Shown here one piece after another: positions 5,336 to 11,101 of a stretch of DNA of 11,101 nucleotides (positions are counted from its first letter, which is position 1; each line of letters begins with the position of its first letter). The translations under genes were made by a program, and so were the position numbers. The notes below the pieces were generated by a model that saw only the letters and a program-made list of their open reading frames with translations, was not told the origin of the DNA and made no database searches. This stretch comes from Candidatus Omnitrophota bacterium (GTDB taxonomy: Bacteria > Omnitrophota > Gorgyraeia > Tantalellales > Tantalellaceae): NCBI GenBank assembly GCA_030617085.1, contig JAUWWB010000016.1:1-11101 (forward strand), read 5' to 3'.

Positions 5336-6657
5336 GGCTCCCCTCTTATCCCTGCCTCTTTTCCCCGCATGCTCATCCGCTCTCTTATCTTCTTCTCGAA
5401 TCCTATGTCCGTCGGGACATAGTATGTCTTTTTGTTTCTCATGTAATCCTGTTCCACGTAATGCCCTTTGTAGGAATGCGCATATTTATACCCCTCGCCG
5501 CGGCCCAGTTTTTTGGCGCCGGGATAGTTGGCGTCTTTCAGGTGGTCGGGCACCTCCTGGGTCCTCTCGTTCTCTATATCCTTCATGGCTTTTTCTATGG
5601 CCATGTACGCCGCGTTGCTTTTTGGCGCGCAGGCGATGTAGGTCGTTGCCTGCGCCAGCGGTATCTTCGCCTCCGGGAACCCGACGAAATCCGCCACCTG
5701 CATGGCCGCGTTCGCCACGACCAGCGCCAGGGGATCGGCGTTGCCCACGTCTTCAGCGGCGCAGATCACCAGGCGCCTGGCGATAAAGCGCCCGTCCTCT
5801 CCCGCGGCGATCATCCTGGCCAGCCAGTAAAGCGCCGCGTCCGGATCAGACCCCCGCATGCTTTTTATATATGCACTCGCCGCGTCGTAATGCGCGTCGC
5901 CGTCGGCATCGTACACTATGGCCTTTTTCTGTATCGACTCCTCCGCCTCTTTCAGCGTTACGCGGACGGTGCCGTCTTCCCCGGCTTCGGTGGTAAGAAC
6001 GGCCAGCTCCAGCGCGTTCAGCGCTTTTCGCGCGTCGCCGTCGGAGATCTTCGCCAGGTGGCTTAGCGCGCTTTCTTCCACGCGGCCTTTCAGCATGCCG
6101 ATGCCCCGCGAGCGGTCCCCGAGCGCTTGTCTCAGCAGCGCGAGGACCTCCTCTTCCGCCAGCGGCTTGAACTCGAAGATCTGGCTTCTCGATAAAAGTG
6201 CGGAGTTGACGGTAAAAAACGGGTTCTCGGTGGTCGTGCCGATCAGGATGACGTTCCCCTCTTCCACTTCCGGAAGAAGGACATCCTGCTGGGCCTTATT
6301 GAACCGGTGGATCTCGTCCAGGAGGAGAATGGTCTTCCGCCCATTGAAGCTTTTCTGCTTTTTCGCGGAATCCGTGATCTTTCTGATCTCGGCTACGTTG
6401 CTGGAGACCGCGTTTTTCCTCACAAAACGCGCGTCCGTCTTCTTCGATATCACCATCGCCAGGGCCGTCTTCCCGGAGCCGGGCGGCCCGTAAAATATCA
6501 CCGAACTCAGCCGGTCCGCTTCGATCGCCCTGCGCAGGAGTTTCCCTTCGCCAACGATGTGCTCCTGCCCGTAAAAATCTTCAAGCGTCCCCGGGCACAT
6601 CCGCACCGCCAGAGGCGGCGCCTTCCCTTCATTCGTCTTTTCTTCAAACAGGTCCAT
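5332..6657 (-). CDS. rarA: Replication-associated recombination AAA+ ATPase RarA (MgsA)
   Basis: A 441-residue clamp-loader-like AAA+ ATPase that acts at stalled forks with SSB and the replisome; the length is normal for RarA. Walker A GPPGSGKT is at 57-64, Walker B LLLDEIHRF at 111-119, sensor 1 IGTTTENP at 139-146, and the arginine-finger segment SALLSR at 152-157. The C-terminal MgsA/tetramerisation region includes AEDVGNADPLALVVANAA and the characteristic end PDHLKDANYPGAKKLGRGEGYKYAH. GGGAG lies seven bases before the ATG. The start is only 38 bases after the T-run of the ncRNA terminator, so rarA is probably expressed in part by read-through from the ncRNA promoter. Its stop overlaps the next gene by four bases. 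Confidence 0.97.
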   Translation of the reverse strand: MDLFEEKTNEGKAPPLAVRMCPGTLEDFYGQEHIVGEGKLLRRAIEADRLSSVIFYGPPGSGKTALAMVISKKTDARFVRKNAVSSNVAEIRKITDSAKKQKSFNGRKTILLLDEIHRFNKAQQDVLLPEVEEGNVILIGTTTENPFFTVNSALLSRSQIFEFKPLAEEEVLALLRQALGDRSRGIGMLKGRVEESALSHLAKISDGDARKALNALELAVLTTEAGEDGTVRVTLKEAEESIQKKAIVYDADGDAHYDAASAYIKSMRGSDPDAALYWLARMIAAGEDGRFIARRLVICAAEDVGNADPLALVVANAAMQVADFVGFPEAKIPLAQATTYIACAPKSNAAYMAIEKAMKDIENERTQEVPDHLKDANYPGAKKLGRGEGYKYAHSYKGHYVEQDYMRNKKTYYVPTDIGFEKKIRERMSMRGKEAGIRGEP

Positions 6658-6695
6658 AGTGCTTCTCCCACCGCCTGAAATGTCGCACCGGGTAT

Positions 6696-6726
6696 AAAAA
6701 AATGAGGCCGGACTTTCATCCGACCT
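6696..6726 (-). terminator. Intrinsic terminator of the 6S-like RNA
   Basis: On the minus strand AGGTCGGAT (6726-6718), loop GAAA and GTCCGGCCT (6713-6705) form a nine-bp stem with a stable GNRA tetraloop. CA and seven T (6702-6696) follow. This is a textbook intrinsic terminator. Confidence 0.92.
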
Positions 6727-6892
6727 CTATCCGCCAAGCCGTGTTCGGACCGAGAATTATTAGCCTGGTCATCCCAGGTGGGCGCCCTCCTGGCGATCCC
6801 GAGAGAAAGCCAGAGTTAGGCTCCCTATGTCTATGTATTGGCTTAATTCTCAAAATCCGAAACACGAACCCGACAGACTAAACCCCTCTTAC
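6696..6892 (-). ncRNA. ssrS: Probable 6S RNA (ssrS), regulator of RNA polymerase
   Basis: A transcript of about 195 bases, bounded by a strong promoter and an intrinsic terminator, with no credible reading frame. By hand it folds as a rod. The closing helix pairs the 5' segment GUCUGUCGGGUUCGUGUU and following CGGA with 3' UCCGAACACGGCUUGGCGGAU, about 21 bp with two bulged U. After a UUUU/GG internal loop come GAGAAUUA/UAAUUCUC and AGCC/GGCU, then a large open bubble whose 5' side begins AAUACAUAGACAUA. An apical hairpin, AUC-G-CCAGG-A-GG/CC-A-CCUGG-GAU, has a GCGC loop. Length, rod shape and large bubble fit 6S RNA, which traps the sigma-70 holoenzyme. The position directly upstream of rarA is also a known 6S neighbourhood, and the start of rarA read-through matches the ssrS-ygfA style of E. 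coli. It is not tmRNA, RNase P or SRP RNA: their signature segments are absent. A covariance search was not possible. Confidence 0.72.
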
Positions 6893-6898
6893 ACTTCT

Positions 6899-6927
6899 AT
6901 TATATCACTCCCGGCGTGCCAGCTCAA
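6899..6927 (-). promoter_or_regulatory. Sigma-70 promoter of the 6S-like RNA
   Basis: The -35 TTGAGC (6927-6922) and a consensus -10 TATAAT (6904-6899) are exactly 17 bases apart, with the start predicted at about 6892. It begins only 26 bases beyond the pheT stop. An inverted repeat, CCGGCG/CGCCGG (6911-6916 with 6937-6942), brackets the -35. Confidence 0.85.
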
Positions 6928-6952
6928 GGGAAAATGCGCCGGAAGTCACCGC

Positions 6953-8992
6953 TCACCTGAACGAGACCTTCAGCTCTTTGACAAGCCCGTCTTTGACCCT
7001 TGAATGAATGGCTTCTATTTCCTCGTCGGTCAGGGTGCGACTCTCCAATCCGTATTCTATGCTGTAGGTGAGGCTTTTCTTCCCCCCCGGGATCCGCTCG
7101 CCCTCGTAGACATCCAGCAGGTCGATCCCCCGGATTATTTCCTCCCCGGTCTCCTCGATCACGGCGCGGATCTCTCCCGCGGAAAGGGACCGGTCGCAAA
7201 GGATGGAGACATCCCTTACGGATGTGGGGAACCTGGAAACGGAAAGGTACCGGTTTTCCAGAACCGCGTTCTCCATTATCGCGTCCAGCTTGACCTGACA
7301 GATATACACGGGTTGTGAAATGCCGTACTCACTTAAAAGCCGGGAGGACGCTTCCCCTAAAAAGCCGATACTCTCTTTCCCGCCCGGAAGAAATATTCCG
7401 GCGCAATTTGCCAGGCCCTCAACCGGTGCCTCGCGGAAGACCGCCGAAAGCTTCAGTCCCCGCAGCACGGTCTCCACGATCCCCTTAAGGTCGTAAAGGT
7501 TAGCGGGCCGCCGCCCTTCCTGCCAGTTCTTCCGCAGATCCCCGGTCAGCCCGACGCATACCGCCGGGACCTCCAGAAAGGCGCCCCGCACGCGGGAATA
7601 GATCTTCCCTACCTCAAAAAGACCGAGGTCCGTGTTCTTCCTGTTGATGTTCCACGATACCGCCCGGAGCATGCCGTCCAAAAGCTGGGGGGTGAGTATC
7701 TTCTGGTCTTCCGACAGCGGGTTCCTGAGCGCGACGGGATAGGCGGTGATGGCCGCGAACCTTTTGACCGCGGCTTCGCTTATCAGGCTGTACGCCATGA
7801 TCTCGTTAAGCCCCAGAGCGGGAAGCATCTCCCGCAGTTTTTCTTCTACCCTGCGTGAGCGCTCTTTCCTTTTCACCTGTGGGACGAACCTCGTGATCGT
7901 CGCGGGGATGTTATCGTACCCGTGTATCCTCGCGACCTCTTCGATCAGGTCCACCTCTTTCCTGATGTCCTCCCGGAAAGACGGAACACCGACGACCATT
8001 TTAGCGCCCTTTTCCCCGGAGACCGTCATGCCGAGCCTCCGGAATATGCGCTTCACCTTTTCCGGTTCCAGTGATATGCCGAGTAGGTTTTCGGCTTTTC
8101 CGGTATCAAATTCTATCGATACCTCTTCCGGGGCGAGAACCCCGACATCATAAAGCTCGCATATCTTCCCCCCGGCTTCCTCGTAAATAAGCCTTGCCGC
8201 CCTGTCGGAAGCGGCGAGCGTCATGCCCTTGTCCGCTCCGCGTTCAAAACGGTAGCTGGAATCGCTTGAAAGGCCGAGCGCCCGGGCCGCCCTCCTTATG
8301 GAAATGGGGTCGAAGTAGGCGCTTTCAAGCAATATGTTTTTCGTGCTTCCGGTGACCTCCGTTGTCTTGCCTCCCATCACACCCGCTATGGCTATGGGGC
8401 CGGCGGCGTCGGCGATGACCGGCATGCCGGGCTCAAGCTCCCTTTCCACGCCGTCGATGGTGACCAGTTTTTCGCCCCTGGCGGCTTCGCGCACGATGAC
8501 CTTTCCGCCCCTTATCCTGTCAAGGTCGAAGGCATGCAGCGGCTGCCCCGTTTCCATGAGACAGAAATTCGTCACGTCCACGACGTTGTTAACGGCGCGC
8601 AGCCCCAGAGCGAGTATCCGCCTTTCTATCCGCTCGCTTGCTTCCTTGATGTGGACATCCGTAATGACCCTGGCGGTATAGCGGGGGCAGAGTTTCCTGT
8701 TTTGTACGAGGCACTTGATCGGGGGCCCTTTTTCCCCGAGGGCCCTTTCGGGGATCTTCATCTCCGGCAAACGGAGGTCCTTATCGAACACCGCGGAAGC
8801 TTCCCTGGCAAGCCCTATGATATTCAGGCAGTCCGGCCTGTTGGAGGTTATCTCAAGGTCCATGACCCTGTCGCCGTCGACATCCTCTATCGCCCCCACC
8901 TCCGTCCCGGCCATCGTAAGCCCATGAGCAAGCTCCTCCCCGCTCACGTCTATATCGACATATTCCTTCAACCATTCATAACTAAGCTTCAT
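6953..8992 (-). CDS. pheT: Phenylalanyl-tRNA synthetase beta subunit, short form without the OB-fold domain
   Basis: The beta chain of the cytosolic alpha2-beta2 PheRS, 679 residues where bacterial PheT is usually near 790. The start MKLSYEWLKEYVDIDVSGEE and TMAGTEVGAIEDV align with the normal N-terminus. The sequence then jumps at about residue 38-44 straight to VMDLEITSNRPDCLNIIGLARE, so the whole EMAP/tRNA-bind OB-fold (about 110 residues in E. coli) is missing. The rest is complete: the B3/B4 editing region (VNNVVDVTNFCLMETGQPLHAFD), B5, the catalytic-like core, and a C-terminal FDX-ACB anticodon-binding domain at about 582-679. The ribosome site is weak (GGGG seven bases from ATG). It is separated from pheS by a composite repeat instead of the usual tight spacing. 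No frameshift remnant of the domain is seen. Confidence 0.96.
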   Translation of the reverse strand: MKLSYEWLKEYVDIDVSGEELAHGLTMAGTEVGAIEDVDGDRVMDLEITSNRPDCLNIIGLAREASAVFDKDLRLPEMKIPERALGEKGPPIKCLVQNRKLCPRYTARVITDVHIKEASERIERRILALGLRAVNNVVDVTNFCLMETGQPLHAFDLDRIRGGKVIVREAARGEKLVTIDGVERELEPGMPVIADAAGPIAIAGVMGGKTTEVTGSTKNILLESAYFDPISIRRAARALGLSSDSSYRFERGADKGMTLAASDRAARLIYEEAGGKICELYDVGVLAPEEVSIEFDTGKAENLLGISLEPEKVKRIFRRLGMTVSGEKGAKMVVGVPSFREDIRKEVDLIEEVARIHGYDNIPATITRFVPQVKRKERSRRVEEKLREMLPALGLNEIMAYSLISEAAVKRFAAITAYPVALRNPLSEDQKILTPQLLDGMLRAVSWNINRKNTDLGLFEVGKIYSRVRGAFLEVPAVCVGLTGDLRKNWQEGRRPANLYDLKGIVETVLRGLKLSAVFREAPVEGLANCAGIFLPGGKESIGFLGEASSRLLSEYGISQPVYICQVKLDAIMENAVLENRYLSVSRFPTSVRDVSILCDRSLSAGEIRAVIEETGEEIIRGIDLLDVYEGERIPGGKKSLTYSIEYGLESRTLTDEEIEAIHSRVKDGLVKELKVSFR

Positions 8993-9011
8993 GGCAAAAC
9001 CCCGGATAATT

Positions 9012-9049
9012 AAATCAAATATTAAAATGACATATCAAAATGCAAAATT
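9012..9049. repeat. AT-rich dispersed repeat block (copy B)
   Basis: AAATCAAATATTAAAATGAC followed by ATATCAAAATGCAAAATT. It shares order and wording with the block upstream of ktrA (11005-11043), where ATATCAAAACGCAGAATT takes the same place, and shares a 17-base match with the end of the rseC-like gene. It lies 20 bases before the pheT start, so it is in the immediate upstream region of pheT. Confidence 0.8.
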
Positions 9050-9059
9050 ATTCGTTTCG

Positions 9060-9076
9060 ACTCCGAACTCCGAACT
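9060..9076. repeat. Short ACTCCGA heptamer tract, left side of composite element B
   Basis: Two ACTCCGA units plus ACT. Together with the longer tract at 9186-9216 it brackets the inverted repeat on both sides. Confidence 0.85.
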
Positions 9077-9079
9077 GAT

Positions 9080-9178
9080 CCCCATTGTCATCCTGAGCAA
9101 AGCGAAGGATCTCATGCGTATACCCCTCTGAAAACGACGGGGCAGAGATTCTTCGCTTCGCTCAGAATGACGATCGGG
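9080..9178. repeat. Imperfect inverted repeat (dispersed palindromic element, copy B)
   Basis: The left arm 9086-9113 (TGTCATCCTGAGCAAAGCG...) matches the right arm 9145-9172 with four differences in 28 positions, two of which would be G-U pairs in RNA. CCCC at 9080-9083 and GGGG at 9175-9178 extend the arms with an AT/GATC junction. The arms are homologous to the perfect repeat at 85-158. The loop (9114-9144) is unrelated to that of copy A. The element lies wholly between pheS and pheT. Confidence 0.88.
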
Positions 9179-9185
9179 GGCTATC

Positions 9186-9232
9186 ACTCCGAACTCCGAA
9201 CTCCGAACTCCGAACTAAAATCACTCCGAACT
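9186..9232. repeat. ACTCCGA heptamer tract abutting pheS stop
   Basis: Four ACTCCGA units and ACT fill 9186-9216, followed by AAAATC and one more ACTCCGAACT (9223-9232). On the minus strand the first unit gives TAGTTCG, and its TAG (9233-9231) is the stop codon of pheS, exactly as the sister tract does for iscS. Confidence 0.9.
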
Positions 9233-10253
9233 AAATAAACTGCTCCAGAAAGCGCACGTCGTTCTCGTAGAACAGGCGGATATCATCGATGCCGTATAGC
9301 AGCATGGCTATCCTTTCCACGCCCATGCCGAAAGCGAAGCCCGTGTACTTTTCCGGATCGTATCCTACCGCTTCGAAGACCTTCGGGTTTACCATTCCCG
9401 CGCCGAGGATCTCCAGCCACCCGTTGCCGGAACACACCCTGCACCCCTCCCCTTTACATATAATGCAGGAGATGTCGACTTCAGCGCTCGGCTCGGTAAA
9501 AGGAAAAAAGTGCGGCCGCAGCCTCATCTTGATGTCCTCCCCGAACATGCTCTTGCAGAACACGGAAAGCACTCCCTTCAGATCGGAGAACTTCACGTCC
9601 TCGTCCACCAGCAGGCCCTCGACCTGGTGGAACATGAAAGAATGCGTCGCGTCGACCGCGTCCGGCCTGTACACCCTCCCGGGCATGATGACCTGGACGG
9701 GGGGAGACTGTCTCTGCATTACATGGACCTGGACATTGGATGTATGGCTTCTGAGCAGGTACTCCCTGTCTATGTAAAACGTGTCAAACGCATCGCGTGA
9801 AGGATGGTCCAGTGGTATGTTCAACGCTTCGAAGTTATAGAATTCCGATTCTATTTCCGGGCCTTCCGCTATCCTGAATCCCAGGGAGACAAAGATCTCG
9901 TTTATCCGCGCCATCGTCCGGGTCAGCGGATGGACCGTCCCCATCCTGTGCCTTATCCCGGGAAGCGTCACGTCGAGCCCGCCTTCCTTCTCCCGGGCCC
10001 GCTCGGATTTCAGCCGTTCCTTGATCTCCGCCAGGCTGCCGGCAAATTCGTTTTTCAAGACGTTTGCCCTTTTCCCGGCTTCGCGTTTTTCCTCCGGGGA
10101 GAGCCCCGAAAGGGAACGGAGGATCCCCGTCAGCTCGCCCTTGCGTCCGACATATTTAACCCTCACAGCTTCCAAATCCCCCGCATCCCGGCAGTGGGTG
10201 AGCTCCTCCTCAAAATCACTCTTTATCTCGTCAAGCCTCTTTAAAACATCCAT
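9231..10253 (-). CDS. pheS: Phenylalanyl-tRNA synthetase alpha subunit
   Basis: The catalytic alpha chain of PheRS, 340 residues, normal length. The N-terminal coiled coil (about 1-90) binds tRNA-Phe. Class II motif 2 is visible in RPHFFPFTEPSAEVD (246-260) and motif 3 in GFAFGMGVERIAML (305-318). TSNVQVHVM and the RVYRPDAVDATH segment (193-204) line the active site. C263xxC266 and C271xxC274 form the zinc-ribbon-like insert seen in many bacterial PheS proteins. GGGGGAA precedes the ATG. It follows ktrA by 32 bases. pheT comes next but is separated by 238 bases of repeats. Confidence 0.97.
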   Translation of the reverse strand: MDVLKRLDEIKSDFEEELTHCRDAGDLEAVRVKYVGRKGELTGILRSLSGLSPEEKREAGKRANVLKNEFAGSLAEIKERLKSERAREKEGGLDVTLPGIRHRMGTVHPLTRTMARINEIFVSLGFRIAEGPEIESEFYNFEALNIPLDHPSRDAFDTFYIDREYLLRSHTSNVQVHVMQRQSPPVQVIMPGRVYRPDAVDATHSFMFHQVEGLLVDEDVKFSDLKGVLSVFCKSMFGEDIKMRLRPHFFPFTEPSAEVDISCIICKGEGCRVCSGNGWLEILGAGMVNPKVFEAVGYDPEKYTGFAFGMGVERIAMLLYGIDDIRLFYENDVRFLEQFI

Positions 10254-10285
10254 CCCGTTCCCCCGGTTTCAAAAAAATCCGCGTC

Positions 10286-10987
10286 TCAGGTCTCGGACTG
10301 TATTTTTTTAAGGAGTTCTATCTTCTCGTTCTCGCCGAAAGCGACGAGAATGTCCTCCTTGGCCACGACATAGTCGGCCTGCGGAGTGACGTTGATCTTC
10401 TCCTCTTCCTGTTCCTCGCCGTTCCTGACGACCCTGGTCTTCTTCTTTATGGCGATGACGTTCACGCCGTATTTTGCCCTTATATCCAGTTCCCTCAGGC
10501 TCTGCCCGACAAATTCCCTGGGAGCGAGGATCTCGATAATGCTCGCCCCGCCGGAGAGGCCGATATGGTCCAGCACCGTTTCCGATACTGAAATAAGCGT
10601 CTCGGCGATCCTCCGTCCCGTGTCTTTTTCCGGAAGGATCACTTTCGTCGCCCCGATCTTCTCGAGCACCTTCTTGTGCGCCGGACTTTCTCCTTTGCAT
10701 ATTATCGCGGGGACGCCGAGATCCTTCAAAAGGAGGGTTATGAGGATGCTGGATTCCACATCCGTTCCGATACCGCATATGGCGACATCGACATTCTGCA
10801 AGCCCACTGACCTTGCGGCTTTTTCGTCGGTGGCGTCAAGGCACACCGCCTTGGTCACGTTGTCCATTATGTCATGGACCAGGTCCTCGTTCTTATCTAT
10901 GGCGATGACCTGCTGTCCCTTTTCGGCAAGCGTTCTCGCCACGCTGGAGCCGAACCGTCCCAAACCGATAACCGCGTATTGTTTCAT
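10286..10987 (-). CDS. TrkA/KtrA-type K+ uptake regulator (RCK_N + RCK_C)
   Basis: A 233-residue cytosolic gating subunit for a Trk/Ktr potassium channel. The RCK_N Rossmann domain begins MKQYAVIGLGRFG, with the dinucleotide glycines G8, G10, G13 and the acidic D31 at the end of the second strand (VIAIDKN), which favours NAD(H) or adenine nucleotide binding. The RCK_C domain runs over about 135-225 (GGASIIEILAPREFVGQSLRELDIRAKYGVNVIAIKKK to DILVAFG). A frame opening exists eight codons upstream, but AGGAGG (10999-10994) sits exactly six bases before ATG 10987, and the shorter start matches KtrA proteins. Length and single RCK unit resemble KtrA rather than double-unit TrkA. The membrane partner (ktrB) is not in the window; it may lie upstream past the edge. 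Probably co-transcribed with pheS. Confidence 0.93.
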   Translation of the reverse strand: MKQYAVIGLGRFGSSVARTLAEKGQQVIAIDKNEDLVHDIMDNVTKAVCLDATDEKAARSVGLQNVDVAICGIGTDVESSILITLLLKDLGVPAIICKGESPAHKKVLEKIGATKVILPEKDTGRRIAETLISVSETVLDHIGLSGGASIIEILAPREFVGQSLRELDIRAKYGVNVIAIKKKTRVVRNGEEQEEEKINVTPQADYVVAKEDILVAFGENEKIELLKKIQSET

Positions 10988-10999
10988 GCCATTCCTCCT
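10988..10999 (-). promoter_or_regulatory. Ribosome binding site that fixes the ktrA-like start
   Basis: A perfect AGGAGG six bases before ATG 10987. It lies downstream of the alternative ATG at 11011, which therefore is not the start. Confidence 0.88.
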
Positions 11000-11004
11000 A
11001 TCAT

Positions 11005-11043
11005 AAATCAAATATCAAATATTAAATATCAAAACGCAGAATT
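11005..11043. repeat. AT-rich dispersed repeat block (copy C)
   Basis: AAATCAAATATCAAATATTA followed by AATATCAAAACGCAGAATT. It has the same internal order as the block at 9012-9049 and sits just six bases upstream of the ktrA-like ribosome site. Confidence 0.8.
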
Positions 11044-11072
11044 GTTCGTAATATGGGCGCGTTATCCGGGCC

Positions 11073-11101
11073 GAGATTGCTTCGCTTCGCTCGCAATGAC
11101 G
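11073..11101. repeat. Right arm of a third palindromic element, cut by window edge (copy C)
   Basis: GAGATTGCTTCGCTTCGCTC followed by GCAATGACG is the right arm of the same family, in the variant with TTGC/GCAA in place of TCCT/AGGA. The matching left arm would have to lie upstream in the window or the order is reversed; no left arm is found at 11044-11072, so this copy is a half element or a different arrangement. Confidence 0.7.

Noticed and set aside
5461..6493. Plus-strand open frames of 191-201 codons opposite rarA
   Set aside because: They overlap the Walker-motif-bearing rarA frame and have low-complexity Arg/Ser-rich or His/Arg-rich translations typical of shadows.
6696..6892. RNase P RNA, tmRNA or SRP RNA instead of 6S
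   Set aside because: The GAAAGUCC in the terminator recalls RNase P, but it is only a hairpin loop and the RNA is too short. No tRNA-like ends as in tmRNA, and no SRP apical GGAAG core.
6911..6942. CCGGCG/CGCCGG inverted repeat as terminator of pheT or operator of ssrS
   Set aside because: The stem is only six bp with a 20-base loop and no T-run follows; it may be chance in GC-rich sequence.
9012..9049. Promoter for pheT inside the AT repeat
   Set aside because: Several weak TTGATA/TTTAAT-like pairs can be drawn, but AT-rich repeats yield such matches freely and none has both good boxes and spacing.

Overview
All ten protein genes I can support lie on the minus strand, so the window reads right to left. 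The organism is a bacterium of moderately high GC with good Shine-Dalgarno sites. The intergenic DNA is full of short dispersed repeats of the type I remember from uncultured Candidatus Omnitrophota and related genomes: a GTCATCCTGAGCGAAGCGAAGG inverted repeat split here into its parts (left arm core GTCATCCTGAGC, then GAAGCGAAGG), ACTCCGA heptamer tracts and ATCAAATATT-type AT blocks. The phylum is a guess from repeat style, not from a marker gene.

In transcription order: (1) ktrA/trkA-type K+ channel regulator, then pheS, a composite repeat of about 230 bp, and pheT (11.0 to 6.95 kb). PheT is short and lacks the N-terminal tRNA-binding OB-fold. (2) A roughly 195-nt non-coding RNA with a near-consensus sigma-70 promoter, a long closing helix and a strong intrinsic terminator (6.9 to 6.7 kb), most likely 6S RNA. 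(3) rarA, a PP-loop tRNA thiolase-like protein with an NFACT-R type C-terminus, and an RseC-like membrane protein (6.66 to 3.89 kb), tightly packed. (4) An AT-rich repeat/hairpin, a 78-residue small protein with its own extended -10 promoter, and a GT-B glycosyltransferase (3.88 to 2.30 kb). (5) An iron-sulfur operon: NifU C-domain scaffold, IscR-like Rrf2 regulator and IscS/NifS cysteine desulfurase (2.13 to 0.20 kb), driven by a promoter overlapped by a sequence that fits the IscR type-1 operator at 22 of 25 positions. (6) A repeat-rich 3' flank with a perfect 28-bp inverted repeat.

The genes make sense together. IscS supplies sulfur, NifU carries clusters, the Rrf2 protein probably senses cluster status and represses its own operon, and the PP-loop protein (three cysteines placed as in Fe-S-dependent tRNA thiolases) would consume sulfur and/or a cluster. 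The order 6S RNA, rarA, Rrf2 regulator, cysteine desulfurase, tRNA thiolase resembles the Bacillus yrvM-rarA-cymR-yrvO-trmU neighbourhood, here broken up by a glycosyltransferase, a small protein and repeats.

I did not find a clearly new enzymatic or defence system. The points most worth checking are the predicted IscR-type autoregulation, the 6S RNA call, the OB-less PheT, and a repeat family that repeatedly sits exactly at gene 3' ends, where it supplies the TAG stop codons of iscS and pheS and the last residues of the RseC-like protein.
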